NCBI GenBank assembly: GCA_046160865.1
Contig: JBJXHG010000001.1
Coordinates: forward strand, 1-24,025
DNA: 24,025 nt
Reading direction: 5' to 3'
DNA from: JBJXHG01 sp046160865
Lineage (GTDB): Bacteria > Planctomycetota > UBA1135 > GCA-002686595
Shown here: piece after piece, positions 7,131 to 16,800 of the stretch
Numbering within the stretch: the first letter of the stretch is position 1
How the letters are laid out: each line of letters begins with the position of its first letter
Position numbers and translations under genes: made by a program
Notes under the pieces: model-generated
Databases searched by the model: none
The model's input: the letters and a program-made list of their open reading frames with translations, nothing else
What the model was told of the DNA's origin: nothing

Positions 7131-7305
7131 AGCAGCCCGTGGTGAAAGTCATTCAGCCCGAAAGCGGCCCGTTCGTGCCAGCCCGGCGTCGCTCGAGCCT
7201 CGGCGGATCACGAGGATTCGCCAGCGGTCATGCTCTCCGTTCGATGCACAGGGCCGATCCGAACGGACGGCTCTCGCGCTCGCAGCACTCTCACCACGGG
7301 CTGCT
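7131..7305 (+). repeat. Palindromic repeat family, copy E (complete, 175 bp)
   Basis: The same ends as copy B (AGCAGCCCGTGGTGAAAGTC and ACTCTCACCACGGGCTGCT) enclose a unit about 12 bp longer, with the extra bases between the central hairpin and the right arm. The centre reads GGCGGATC, ACGAG, GATTCGCC. GCT again precedes the left end and forms the right end. It lies between the transporter start (7015) and the PilZ gene stop (7370), both on the minus strand. Confidence 0.83.
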
Positions 7306-7342
7306 CGGGTCGGTGCCCGGCCTGCTCCGCGAGCGTCACGTG

Positions 7343-7367
7343 AGCACAATCAACGGGGACAGATTCC
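7343..7367 (-). repeat. REP-like GGGGACAG motif, single copy
   Basis: These 25 bases are identical, in reverse complement, to 18362-18386. The core GGGGACAGATTCC is of a type I recognise as widespread in REP sequences linked to RAYT transposases. Here it stands alone, 2 bp beyond the PilZ gene stop codon. TGAGC and GCTCA flank it and could pair as a short stem. Confidence 0.6.
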
Positions 7368-7369
7368 GC

Positions 7370-8140
7370 TCAGCCCTTCTCTTGGGCCTTGTCGGCCCAC
7401 GACGACTCCCACTTCTCGATCTCGAGGACGCGGCGCTCGATGTAGTTCACGATCGCTTGCTTGTGCTGCGCCATCCCGCCGTTCTCGAAGTCGAACATCA
7501 GTCCGACGATGACGCGATCGGCGACGACGTTGACGTTGCGCACGGTCGCGCGGCCTTGGATGTCGGTCTGCTCGCCCGGCAAGCGCATCGAGAACGACAC
7601 CTCCTTCATCCCGAGCATGTCGCCGGCCTCGGCGGCGGGGATCGTGAGCCCGAGCCCGCTCTCCGAGATGTTCACGACCGTGCCCTTGTGCGACGTGCCG
7701 TTCCACGAGACGTGCACGTAGAGCTTGCGGTCGAGCGAAGGGCGCACGCGATTCGAGCTGCGCCGGTTGAACACGCGCGCGAACAGGCCGTCGAGCTGCG
7801 AGTACAGGTTGCCGATGTTGATGAACTCGACGCCGAGGCGCTGCATCTTCTCGGAGCCGCTCGCCATGTAGACGAGCTTGGCGGGCGTGATCACCTTGCC
7901 GTGCGAAAGGCGCGAGATGCCGACTTCCACCACGTCGCCGATGCTCAGGGCCTTCGCCCTCTCCCGGTTCACGTTCAGACCGACGCCGTGCGCGCTCAAG
8001 TCGATGAGCTCGCCGGGAATCACGTCCTGACCCAACTTGAGCGCGATGGTCAGCGGGTTCTTCTTCGACTGCGGGATCCGGTACTGACGACGGCGCTCGG
8101 AACGAGCGATCGCGCCCTTCGATTTCGATTGGAAGAACAT
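7370..8140 (-). CDS. Tandem PilZ-domain protein (probable c-di-GMP receptor)
   Basis: The 256-residue cytoplasmic protein starts at the ATG at 8140 (MFFQSKSKGA). The frame is open further upstream, to 8281, but that part is low-complexity and Arg-rich. The first PilZ domain has the c-di-GMP motif pair RRQYR (residues 17-21) and DLSAHG (48-53). A second PilZ-like domain follows at ~131-245, with a weaker first motif (RPSLDR, 133-138) and NISESG (157-162) in place of DxSxxG. Only the first site looks fully equipped to bind c-di-GMP. The protein probably passes the c-di-GMP level to a partner; no flagellar or exopolysaccharide gene is nearby to name one. It is divergent from the metalloprotease gene at 8339. 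Confidence 0.85.
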   Translation of the reverse strand: MFFQSKSKGAIARSERRRQYRIPQSKKNPLTIALKLGQDVIPGELIDLSAHGVGLNVNRERAKALSIGDVVEVGISRLSHGKVITPAKLVYMASGSEKMQRLGVEFINIGNLYSQLDGLFARVFNRRSSNRVRPSLDRKLYVHVSWNGTSHKGTVVNISESGLGLTIPAAEAGDMLGMKEVSFSMRLPGEQTDIQGRATVRNVNVVADRVIVGLMFDFENGGMAQHKQAIVNYIERRVLEIEKWESSWADKAQEKG

Positions 8141-8338
8141 GGTGGAGGATGGGGCCCTGGTGGCGGATTCCGTGCACGTCCGAGCACCGTGGCGGCTCGC
8201 TCGCGCGCCCGCGGCTGCGAGGTCCTCGTACGGGTTCGGCGCATGAGGGATCGGCTCCGTTCGCGACGAAGCTGGAACCAATACGACGCGGGTTCGGAGC
8301 GTTGCCGCTCGCGGCCCGCGCGGCTAAAAAGGTCGGTC
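8141..8338. promoter_or_regulatory. Divergent promoter region, PilZ gene / metalloprotease gene
   Basis: The 198 bp separate the two divergent starts, so both promoters must lie here or in the adjacent coding ends. The only AT-rich patch is GCTAAAAAGG (about 8323-8332), just upstream of the metalloprotease ATG, and it probably serves as its weak ribosome site. No clear -35/-10 pair was identified. Confidence 0.4.
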
Positions 8339-9886
8339 ATGCGCAGGCTCCGGGCGTGGGTCCTCGCGATGTTCGTGCTTCCCGCTTGGAGCGCGTCGGC
8401 GCCCGTGCCGCCGCTCCAGTCGGGCTTCGCGACGGAAAGATTTGACGACCTCGGTTTGTCGCTGCTCGTGCCGCGCAGCTACGAAGCCGTTGCGCTGCCA
8501 CCCGGTGAGCGCTGGGTCGTGCTCTCGTACGCCGAGAGGGCGCGCCGGGACGGCAAGGTCACGAAGTCGATCCGTCCGCGCATGACCGTCGTGTGGATCG
8601 ACACGACGCCGAAACCGGCACCCGCAGCGGCAGAGCTCGATCCGCGCCGCAAGCGCGATGCGCGGATCGCGAGCCTCTCCGCGTATCTGGACGCGAAGTA
8701 TCCGGGTTGGACCGTCGGCCGCAGCGTCGAAGCCAAGGGACAGGGCGCTTACTCCGCGCGCGAAGCGATGCTTGCGCGCCCCGACGACGACGATCGACCG
8801 GTCACGGGCTGGATGTACGCGTACGAGAGCGCTGATCGCACCGTCGTGATGCTCGGCCAATGCGGCGAGTACGACGTGAAGGAACACGTGAACTTGTGGC
8901 GCGCGTGCGCGGAGAAGCTGCGCCTGTTCGAGCCCACGAACGCGTCGAGCGCGACGCTCCAAGCGCAGTACGCGAACAGCAAGCTGATCGACGTCGAGCA
9001 CCGCATCGCCGTCCGCAAACGGCTCGTGCGCGGCTGGCGTGCGGAGGACACCGAGCACTTCATCGTCGTGTACTCGACGAAGGATCAGCCGCTGATCCGC
9101 AAGGTTTGCTTCGACGTCGAGGTGCTCTACGACCTCTACGCGCGCTACTTCCCGCCGTCCGGTCCGATGAATGAGGTGTCGACCGTACGCGTGTGCCGCG
9201 ACCGCGCCGAGTACCTGGCATACGGCGGCGACGAAGAAACGGCCGGGTACTTCAATTTCCTCGACGAAGAGCTCGTGTTCTACGACGCGCGCGTCGAGCG
9301 CAAGGGCGCGGTCGCGGACGACACGACCACGTTCGTCGTGCTCTACCACGAGGCATTCCACCAGTTCATCCACTACTCGGTCGGCGAGCTGCCGCCGCAC
9401 CCCTGGTTCAATGAAGGCCACGGTGACTTCTTCGGAGGCGCGCACGTGCACGGCGAGGTGCGCTCCATCGAGCCGAACCCGATGCGGGTCGACACGATTC
9501 GCGAGCTCGTCCGTCTCGGCCGTCACGTGCCGTGGAAGGACATCGTCGCGTGCGAGCAGAGCCGGTTCATGCAGGACGCGGGGGTCCACTATCCGCAGAG
9601 CTGGTCGATGATCTACTTCTTGCGCACCGCGCCCGAGGTGCAACGACGAGCGGAGTGGAACGCGATCCTTCCGACGTACTTCGACGAGCTGAAGCGGGCG
9701 TGGAGCGAAGAGAAGGTCGCGCTCGAGATCGCCGGCGAGCAGCACGATTGGGAGACGCGCTGGAAAGCGGGCAAGCGAGCACGCGGGCGCGCGCTCGCGA
9801 GCGCGTTCGCCGGAGTCGACCACGCCGAGATCGAGAGCGCGTGGCTCGCGTTCGTCAAGGCGCTGCCGGCTGCGCGCGCGAAGTGA
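8339..9886 (+). CDS. Secreted gluzincin-type zinc metalloprotease, DUF1570-like
   Basis: The protein has 515 residues from the ATG at 8339, preceded by AAAAAGG. A signal peptide (RRLRAWVLAMFVLPAWSASA) sends it out of the cytoplasm. The HExxH motif YHEAFHQFIHY (His337, Glu338, His341) binds zinc. The downstream NEGHGDFFGG supplies Glu359 as probable third ligand, the gluzincin arrangement. This pairing resembles DUF1570-like proteins of planctomycetes. The first ~200 residues form a separate region without a recognised fold. The frame is open far upstream, back into repeat copy E at 7139, but that part is antisense to the PilZ gene and not real. The stop lies 9 bp from that of the convergent membrane-protein gene. 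The substrate is unknown. Confidence 0.85.
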   Translation: MRRLRAWVLAMFVLPAWSASAPVPPLQSGFATERFDDLGLSLLVPRSYEAVALPPGERWVVLSYAERARRDGKVTKSIRPRMTVVWIDTTPKPAPAAAELDPRRKRDARIASLSAYLDAKYPGWTVGRSVEAKGQGAYSAREAMLARPDDDDRPVTGWMYAYESADRTVVMLGQCGEYDVKEHVNLWRACAEKLRLFEPTNASSATLQAQYANSKLIDVEHRIAVRKRLVRGWRAEDTEHFIVVYSTKDQPLIRKVCFDVEVLYDLYARYFPPSGPMNEVSTVRVCRDRAEYLAYGGDEETAGYFNFLDEELVFYDARVERKGAVADDTTTFVVLYHEAFHQFIHYSVGELPPHPWFNEGHGDFFGGAHVHGEVRSIEPNPMRVDTIRELVRLGRHVPWKDIVACEQSRFMQDAGVHYPQSWSMIYFLRTAPEVQRRAEWNAILPTYFDELKRAWSEEKVALEIAGEQHDWETRWKAGKRARGRALASAFAGVDHAEIESAWLAFVKALPAARAK

Positions 9887-9895
9887 GCGTTGCTC

Positions 9896-10549
9896 TCACG
9901 CCGCGCGTCGTCGGCGACGTGTAGGTGCGCGCTCGTCCGTGGGCACGCGTTCCGCGCGGAGGTGGCCGCTCATGCCGAGGTCGACCGTTCGCTCGGCGGC
10001 ACGTTTGGCGAGCAGCGCGTAGCCGAACAGCGCGGCCGCGACCAGGGAGCGGCCGACTTCGCGACCGAGCGCCGGCGGGCTCGCGCCCGCGGAGGCGAGC
10101 ATCCACGCGCCGATCGCGATCACGGGGACGAGCCAGCGCGGGAAGAACGGCAAGCCTCGACGCTCGGCGAGCGCGTCGAACGAGCTCGACGCGAAACTCG
10201 CGCACGGCGCGACCACTCCGACAGAGACCGCGAACAGGAGGCGTGCGGCGTCGACGACGGCGACCGGGATCTCGAAGCCCGAGTGCACCAGCTCGCGAAC
10301 CCACGTCACTTCTTGCGCAGCGAGAGCGAGACAAAAGACGCCGAGCACCCAGCTCGCCGGCGCGAGGATGCGGCGCGCCACGAACGCGATCGCCGCGCAG
10401 GTGTAGAGCCCGGTCCGCAGCCATGCGAGCACCACGTCCGTCTGTGCCGGCACGTGCAGCGACCGCAAACCGTGCCGGTCGACGTACGTCGCGACGATCG
10501 CGGCGCCGAGCGCAACGAGCACGAGACCGATCTTGAAGGCGCTGCCCAT
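9896..10549 (-). CDS. Six-helix integral membrane protein, function unknown
   Basis: The protein has 217 residues from the ATG at 10549 (MGSAFKIGLVLVALGAAIVATYV). About six hydrophobic helices alternate with short loops, and the tail is strongly basic (RVPTDERAPTRRRRRAA), probably cytoplasmic. An upstream frame to 10741 overlaps the divergent gene's leader and is not hydrophobic, so it is left out. No family motif was recognised. It is divergent from the BNR/HYR gene at 10716 and convergent with the metalloprotease gene. Short GTGAG/CTCAC inverted repeats span the two stop codons. Confidence 0.7.
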   Translation of the reverse strand: MGSAFKIGLVLVALGAAIVATYVDRHGLRSLHVPAQTDVVLAWLRTGLYTCAAIAFVARRILAPASWVLGVFCLALAAQEVTWVRELVHSGFEIPVAVVDAARLLFAVSVGVVAPCASFASSSFDALAERRGLPFFPRWLVPVIAIGAWMLASAGASPPALGREVGRSLVAAALFGYALLAKRAAERTVDLGMSGHLRAERVPTDERAPTRRRRRAA

Positions 10550-10715
10550 GACTCGGAGAGATCGTCCGATGATCTCCCGCCTCCCTATCGGCTGACCTCG
10601 CGCCCGCGGGGGCCACGAAAGAGCGGTAATCTTGGCGGGTGCTGGCCGGGATTCCTGCGTCTCCCTCCCAGTCGGCGAGACCGGAAAGCGGCCGCAACGA
10701 CGAAGAGGTGCCCCG

Positions 10716-13304
10716 ATGTCGGATGTCTGCTTGATGCTCATGCTGGCGCTCCTGAGTCCCGCGCGGACACAGGACGTCGTCCCGACCGACCCCGCGAAGG
10801 ACTTTCAAAAGACGCGTCGCGAAGCGCCGGATCCGCCCGGTCAGCAGACCGCGATCCTCTCGCCCGGAACGGATCGCTGCATGGGCGCGACTTGGGAGCC
10901 GACGATTGCGGTCGATCCCAACGATCCGCTCGTCGTCGCGACGTGTCAGTTCACGACGATCCAAATTTCGTTCGACGGCGGAGCAACGTTTCCGCAGACG
11001 ATCACCGCCAACGTGCCCGGTGCGACCCCGAGCGATCCAGGCTGGTGCGCGGGCGGCGATCCGAGTCTCGCGTTCGACAGCCAGGGGCGCTTGTTCATCA
11101 CGTACCTCGGAACCCGGCTCGTTCCGGGGTTCAACTGCACCAACTGTCCGGGCTCGACGGGGTGCTCGGCGGGACGTGACGTGTTCCTGAGCGGCTATCA
11201 GCGCGCAGGCAACGCATTCGCGCTCTTCATGGGGCCGCGCAACGTGAGTGCACTCTCGGGTCACGGCGCGCCGCACAATGCCGACAAGGAATGGCTCGCG
11301 GCGGATTCGTTCGCCGGCAGCTCGCTCTTCTCCGATCGGCTCTATGTCGTGTGGTCGGACCTCGATCAGGAGCCATGGGAGATCTGGACGACGTTCTCGA
11401 CGAACGCGGGTCAAACGTGGAGCACCGCGCAGCGCCTCTCCGTCGCGAGCGAAGGCCGGCGCGTGTGGCCGCCGCACGTCGCTGTCGCTCCCAATCACGA
11501 CGTCTACATCGCCTACCACGCGCAGAAGCAGTTCCTCGACGGCGCTCCGAACTACGACGTGCCCGACGGCGTGAGCGGGCGGATCATCATGCACCGCTCG
11601 ACGGATGGTGGCGCCACGTACACGAAGACCGCCGAGAACCCGCTCGACGCCGACGATTCGACGTTCAGCGAGGCGGACATGACGTGGAACGTTCAGCACT
11701 ACGCGAACGGCGTCATCCCGAATGCGTCGTACTGGCTCATCGGAGCGCTGCAGCCTTGGATCATGTGCGACCCACAGCAGGCGGGCCGCATCTACGTCGT
11801 GACGAACGACGATCCGGACGACGACGTCGACAGCGGCGATCCCTCCGACGTGGTGATGGCGCGTTCCGACGACTTCGGAGCGACTTGGTCCGCTCCCATC
11901 AAGGTCGACGACGCGCCGAGCGGCGTGATCACCGTGATGCCGACGGCCGCGATCGATCCGGTGGGCGGCGCGATCGTCGTGTCGTGGTACGACTCACGCT
12001 CTGGCGCGACGGGTGCGAGCGGCGATCTCTTGCTCGATCTGCGCGCGCGCGTCAGTTGGGACGGCGGCACGCAGTGGTTGCCGTCGATCGACATCAACGA
12101 CGGCCAGTTCGATCCGGGTCAGTCCACGTCGTGTCGCTTCTGCTGCAACATCGGAAACTGTCCGCCGGGCAGCCCGATCACGAACCGCATCGGCGAGTAC
12201 AACGGCGTCGCGTGGGGGCAATGCACCGCGCACTTCGTGTGGGCCGACAACCAGACGTGCGGAGGCGGCGCGAACCCGATCGACTACTTCTACGATCGCG
12301 ATGCCGAGCTGGGCGGCGATTTCACGCCGCCCACGCTCGTGTGCCCGCAGAACACGCAGATCGGTTGCGACGATTCCACGGCACCGGAAGAGACGGGCTT
12401 CGCGACGGCGACCGACAACTGTGATCTTTCGCCGGACGTCGGCTATGTCGACGAGTTCCTGCCCGGCAACTGCCCGCCGAGCATCACGATTTCCTCGATC
12501 CGCCGCATCTGGCATGCGTTCGATTTGGCCGGGAACATCAACACGTGTGAGCAGATCATCTCGATCATCGACGCCGACGCGCCGACGATCCACGTGCCTC
12601 CGCCGCTCGTGATCCAGAACGACACGAACGGAGGAGTGAACTCGACTGCGCGCATCATCCAGAACTGGGTCGATCAGGCGTTCGCGGTCGACGCGTGCAG
12701 CCAAGCGAAGCTCACGGTGAGTTTGCCGGATGTGTTCCCCGCCGACTGCGGCGGCAAGACGACGCAGGTCCTCTTCGCCGCGGGCGACGAATGCGGCAAC
12801 GGCGACTTCGCGTTCGGGAGCGTGACGGTGTTCGTCAAGCCGAGCGCGGGGATCCCGTACTGCTTCGGCGACGGCACGGGCACGGCTTGTCCGTGTGCAA
12901 ACGTCGGGAGCGCGGGTCACGGCTGCAACATTTCGCAAGCGACCGGCGGCGTGTGCCTCTCCGCGCAGAACTTCGCACCGAATGGATCGGGCGGCGGCAG
13001 CGTCGACTTGCTCGGCACCAACTTCGATCCTGCGACGTCGCCGCTCGTGCTGGCCACCGCGAGCCAGGAATACGCCGGTGGCATCAACGGAGTGCCGTTC
13101 GCGGACGGCTTGCTCTGCATCGGCTCGCCGTTCCTGCGCAAAGGCACAACCGTCGCTCAGGACGGCAAGGTGATGATTCACCTCGTGCACGTGGACGGGC
13201 GGGGGCGCTGGAACTACCAGTTGCGATTCCGCAACTCGCCGATCGCGTTCTGTGATCCGACGCAGGCCTTCAACTTGTCGAACGGCGTGACGTTGACGTG
13301 GTGA
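10716..13304 (+). CDS. Large exported BNR/HYR-repeat protein with Cys-rich C-terminal tail
   Basis: The protein has 862 residues from the ATG at 10716, preceded by GAAGAGGTG at 7-nt spacing; a hydrophobic segment (CLMLMLALL) acts as signal. Residues ~60-500 contain Asp-box/BNR hallmarks: SFDGGATF, TNAGQTWS, STDGGATYT, SDDFGATWS and SWDGG. They suggest a sialidase-like beta-propeller, without an obvious sialidase Arg triad. Residues ~537-617 are an HYR domain (TPPTLVCPQN, ATATDNC, RRIWHAFDLAGN), followed by a second, degenerate one with DACSQ and DECGNGD. From residue 715 the tail starts YCFGDGTGTACPC and holds six Cys within its first ~40 residues. I associate this tail with planctomycete exported proteins and infer a surface or sorting role. 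It is probably extracellular. The gene ends in TGA followed directly by TAG, then a hairpin. Confidence 0.85.
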   Translation: MSDVCLMLMLALLSPARTQDVVPTDPAKDFQKTRREAPDPPGQQTAILSPGTDRCMGATWEPTIAVDPNDPLVVATCQFTTIQISFDGGATFPQTITANVPGATPSDPGWCAGGDPSLAFDSQGRLFITYLGTRLVPGFNCTNCPGSTGCSAGRDVFLSGYQRAGNAFALFMGPRNVSALSGHGAPHNADKEWLAADSFAGSSLFSDRLYVVWSDLDQEPWEIWTTFSTNAGQTWSTAQRLSVASEGRRVWPPHVAVAPNHDVYIAYHAQKQFLDGAPNYDVPDGVSGRIIMHRSTDGGATYTKTAENPLDADDSTFSEADMTWNVQHYANGVIPNASYWLIGALQPWIMCDPQQAGRIYVVTNDDPDDDVDSGDPSDVVMARSDDFGATWSAPIKVDDAPSGVITVMPTAAIDPVGGAIVVSWYDSRSGATGASGDLLLDLRARVSWDGGTQWLPSIDINDGQFDPGQSTSCRFCCNIGNCPPGSPITNRIGEYNGVAWGQCTAHFVWADNQTCGGGANPIDYFYDRDAELGGDFTPPTLVCPQNTQIGCDDSTAPEETGFATATDNCDLSPDVGYVDEFLPGNCPPSITISSIRRIWHAFDLAGNINTCEQIISIIDADAPTIHVPPPLVIQNDTNGGVNSTARIIQNWVDQAFAVDACSQAKLTVSLPDVFPADCGGKTTQVLFAAGDECGNGDFAFGSVTVFVKPSAGIPYCFGDGTGTACPCANVGSAGHGCNISQATGGVCLSAQNFAPNGSGGGSVDLLGTNFDPATSPLVLATASQEYAGGINGVPFADGLLCIGSPFLRKGTTVAQDGKVMIHLVHVDGRGRWNYQLRFRNSPIAFCDPTQAFNLSNGVTLTW

Positions 13305-13318
13305 TAGATCCGGGCGGG

Positions 13319-13355
13319 ACGACGTCGGTTCATCGCTCCGATGCACCGACGTCGT
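13319..13355. terminator. Convergent hairpin, likely bidirectional terminator
   Basis: An 11-bp perfect outer stem (ACGACGTCGGT with ACCGACGTCGT) and a 5-bp inner stem (CATCG/CGATG) meet at a single mismatch, with a 3-nt loop. The hairpin sits between the stop of the BNR/HYR gene (13304) and that of the convergent gene (13360). No U-tract follows on either strand, so intrinsic termination is inferred from position and stem strength. Confidence 0.6.
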
Positions 13356-13359
13356 TCGC

Positions 13360-13746
13360 TTATCCGTGCGACGCTTCGACGGGGACGTCCTCGCTCCTGC
13401 AATGTTCGGCGAGTTCGCGCAGGAGCGGCTCGATGCTCCAAAGGTCGCGGTCGTTCCAGCGAACGGGTCTGCTCGCGGAATGGAAGGCATCGGCGATCGC
13501 GGTGCGTCGTGCCGCCAGCAGGTCGAGCCAACCTAGAAACGCACTCGGCTCGATCCTGACGAGCTCGAACTCCTCGCTCGATTCCTCCTCGTCCAGCTCA
13601 CCGATCGACGGCAGAGTTGCGACGCCGAGCTTGCTCAACACCTTGGAGTTGTCGAACCAAAGGTCGCTGACGCCTGGGTGGAGCTCGCATGAATAGTGAG
13701 GTACGTCGGCCTCGCACCCGCACGTGATCATGATTCGAACGCCCAT
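13360..13746 (-). CDS. Small acidic protein, unknown
   Basis: The 128-residue protein has Cys near its start (ITCGCEADVPHYSCELHPG), an acidic centre (IGELDEEESSEEFELVRIE) and a helical second half (FLGWLDLLAARRTAIADAF). There is no signal peptide or membrane segment, so it is probably cytoplasmic. The ATG at 13746 is supported by a strong Shine-Dalgarno, GGGAGGG at 13752-13758, unusual for this window. I do not recognise a family. The early Cys and His could bind a metal, but this is speculative. It lies 141 bp downstream of metH on the same strand; co-transcription is possible. Confidence 0.7.
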   Translation of the reverse strand: MGVRIMITCGCEADVPHYSCELHPGVSDLWFDNSKVLSKLGVATLPSIGELDEEESSEEFELVRIEPSAFLGWLDLLAARRTAIADAFHSASRPVRWNDRDLWSIEPLLRELAEHCRSEDVPVEASHG

Positions 13747-13751
13747 CGGGT

Positions 13752-13758
13752 CCCTCCC
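13752..13758 (-). promoter_or_regulatory. Strong Shine-Dalgarno for the small acidic protein
   Basis: On the minus strand GGGAGGG lies 5 nt upstream of the ATG at 13746. It fixes that start over the second in-frame ATG, five codons later. Confidence 0.6.
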
Positions 13759-13887
13759 AGGTTCTTCGGTGACTTGGCGAGCGCGGCCTGCTGCGTGCTT
13801 TCCTCCGGCGCGACGAGGCGAGGCTAACCGCCAAAGCTCCGGACCGCGCGCACGCGCTGGGGGTCGTCGATCAGAACTCGATCCGAA

Positions 13888-16800
13888 TCAGATCGTGAAG
13901 TACTTCGCACTCGGATGGTGGCACACGAGCGCCGACGTCGATTGCTCGGGCCAGAGCTGGAAGCCTTCGCTCATCTGGATTCCGAGCTTGTCTGCGCCGA
14001 GCAAGTCGAGCAGCACGGCCTGGTCTTCCATGTTCGGGCAGGCGGGATACCCGAACGAGAAGCGCGAGCCCCGATAGCCCTGCTTGAAGAGCTCCTTCAT
14101 CTCGCGCTTGTCGTCGCCCGCGATGCCGAGCTCGCCGCGGATCTGGCGGTGGATGTACTCGGCGACGCCTTCCGCCGCTTCGACGGAGAAGCCGTGCAGG
14201 TGGAGGTAGTCCTGGTAGCGATCGGCCGCGAACCATTCGCGCGCGACGTCGGACGAGCGCTGCCCGATCGTCACGACTTGAAGCGCCACGACATCCGGCT
14301 TGCCGTCACGCACGTGGAAGTAGTCGCTGATGCAGCGCAGCTGCTTCGCGTTCTGGCGCGGGAACGTGAAGCGTGCGACCTCTTTCGAATCGCTCTTCGG
14401 ATCGAGCAGCACGAGCGTGTCGCCCTCCGGCACGCAGCGCCAATATCCGTACGCGGCTTTCGGCTCGAGGATCTTCTCCTGCGCGCACTGCTTGGCGAGC
14501 GCGTGGTAGATCGGACGGACAGTGTCCTTGATGAACTTCTGGTAGGGCGCGACCGCCTTGCCTTTGCGCCGATAGCCCCACTGGAATTGAAAGAGCGTCG
14601 TCTCGTTGACGTACGGCAAGATCGACTGCAGATGGATCGCGTCGACGTGACGCGCGCCGAGGAACGGCGGATCGGGATACACGATGTCGCGCGGCAGCTC
14701 GTGCTGCTTGATGCGACCGTTCGTTGGCGCGCGCGCGGCGAGGATCTCGCCGGTCGCGGATGCGTCAACATTCGCCGGGACGGTTGCGGATGACGTGAGT
14801 GTCCGCTTCTCCCGGACCGCCGGCTTCGTCTCGCCCGCCATGATGCGCTCCATCACGTGCAGGCCTTCGAATGCGTCTTGGGCGTAGTAGAGCGCGCTGT
14901 CGTAGATGCGCCGGCAATCGTCTTCCACGTAGCCGCGCGTGAGCGCCGCTCCGCCGAGGATCACCGGCGTCGTGATCGAGCGCCGGTTCATCTCCTCGAG
15001 ATTCTCGCGCATGATCACCGTGCTCTTCACGAGCAGTCCGCTCATGCCGATCGCGTTCGGCTGCACGTCGTGCGCGACTTCGAGGATCTTCTGGATCGGC
15101 TGCTTGATGCCGAGGTTGTAAACGGTGTAGCCGTTGTTCGTGAGGATGATGTCGACGAGGTTCTTGCCGATGTCGTGCACGTCGCCACGCACGGTCGCGA
15201 GCACGATCTTGCCGCGCGATTCGCCATCCATGCGCTCCATGAACGGTTCGAGGAACGCGACGGCCGCTTTCATCGTCTCGGCGGACTGCAACACGAACGG
15301 CAGCTGCATCTCGCCGCGCCCGAACAGCTCGCCGACGACTTTCATGCCGGCGAGCAAGTCGACGTTGATCACTTCGAGTGGCTTCTTCGACTGCAGCGCG
15401 AGCGCGAGATCGTCCTGGAGCCCGGGCTTTTCGCCCTCGACGATGCGCCACTTCAAGCGCTCGAAAACGTCAGCGGGTACGGAGCGCGCGGCCTTCTTCT
15501 TCACGTCGACGCCTTCGAAGTGCTTCAGGAACGACTGCAGCGGGTCGTAGCCCTCGCGGCGGCGATCGAAGATCAGGTCCTCGGCGATCTCGCCCGCTTG
15601 CTTGTCGATCCGGTGCAGCGGCTCGATGCGCGCCGAGTGCAGGATCGCGGCCGTCAATCCCGCTTGCACCGCATGGTGCAGGTACACCGAGTTCAGCACG
15701 TGACGCGCCGCCGGATTGAGGCCGAACGAGATGTTCGACAAGCCGAGCAGCAAGCCGACGCCGGGCAATTCGGCTTTGACGCGCCGGATGCCGTCGAGCG
15801 TCTCGAGCCCGAGTCGCCGGTCGTCCTCGTTGCCGGTGCAGATCGTGAACGTCAGCACGTCGAAGAGCAGGTCTTCGGGACGCAGGCCGTAGTCTTCGGT
15901 GCAGATCGAGTACAGACGCTTCGCGATCCGCACCTTGTCGTCCGCGGTCTTCGCCATGCCTTTCTCGTCGATCGTGAGCGCGATGACCGCCGATCCGTGC
16001 TCCTTCGCGAGCGGGAGCACCTTCGCGCAGCGCTCGAGCCCGTCCTCGAGGTTGATCGAATTGACGATGCTGCGCCCGCCGCACAGCTCGAGGGACTTCT
16101 GGAGCACGGGCCACTCCGTGCTGTCGATCATGAGCGGGACGGGCACGTCCGCGCGATAGCGCGAGACGACGTTCGTCATGTCGGCGACTTCGTCGCGTCC
16201 GACGTACGCGGTGCACACGTCCAGTACGTGCGAGCCGTCGCGGACCTGCTCGCGTCCCATCGCGACCATCGCCTCGATGTCGCCGGCGAGCAGATGCTCG
16301 CGAAACGCTTTGCTGCCGTTGCTGTTGCTGCGCTCGCCGACGTAGAGGATCGAGTTGTCCTGGAACAGCGGCACCGCGGAGTAGATCGAGGTGACTTGGG
16401 CCGCGTGCGCGGGCTTGCGCGGCTTCGGCGCGCGGTTGCCGAGCCGGCGCGCAACGGCGGCCATGTGTGCCGGCGTCGTGCCGCAGCACCCACCGATCAT
16501 GTTCATGCCGTCCTCGTCGACGAAGCGCAGCAGCCAATCCGCGAGCTCCTCCGGAGTGAGCGGGTAGTACGGCTTGCCGTCGACGAGCTGGGGCAACCCG
16601 GCGTTCGGATACACCATGACCTTCTTGCGCGACGTCTGACCGAGCAAGCGCACGTGCTCGCCCATCTCGCGCGGTCCGGTCGCGCAGTTGATGCCGATGG
16701 CATCGATCGGATACGGATCGAGCAGCGCGATCGCCGCCGCCATCTCGGTGCCGACGAGCATCGTGCCCGTCACTTCCATCGTCACGCTCACGAAGATCGG

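Noticed and set aside
1..7305. Integron cassette array with the repeats as attC sites
   Set aside because: Genes lie in both orientations, the repeat ends lack the RYYYAAC/GTTRRRY core sites, and no integrase is present.
7139..8338. N-terminal extension of the metalloprotease back into repeat copy E
   Set aside because: This stretch is repeat sequence followed by the antisense of the PilZ gene; the signal peptide begins at 8339.
8324..9823. Minus-strand open frame of 499 codons opposite the metalloprotease
   Set aside because: No motif or start signal is seen; the plus strand has HExxH and a signal peptide.
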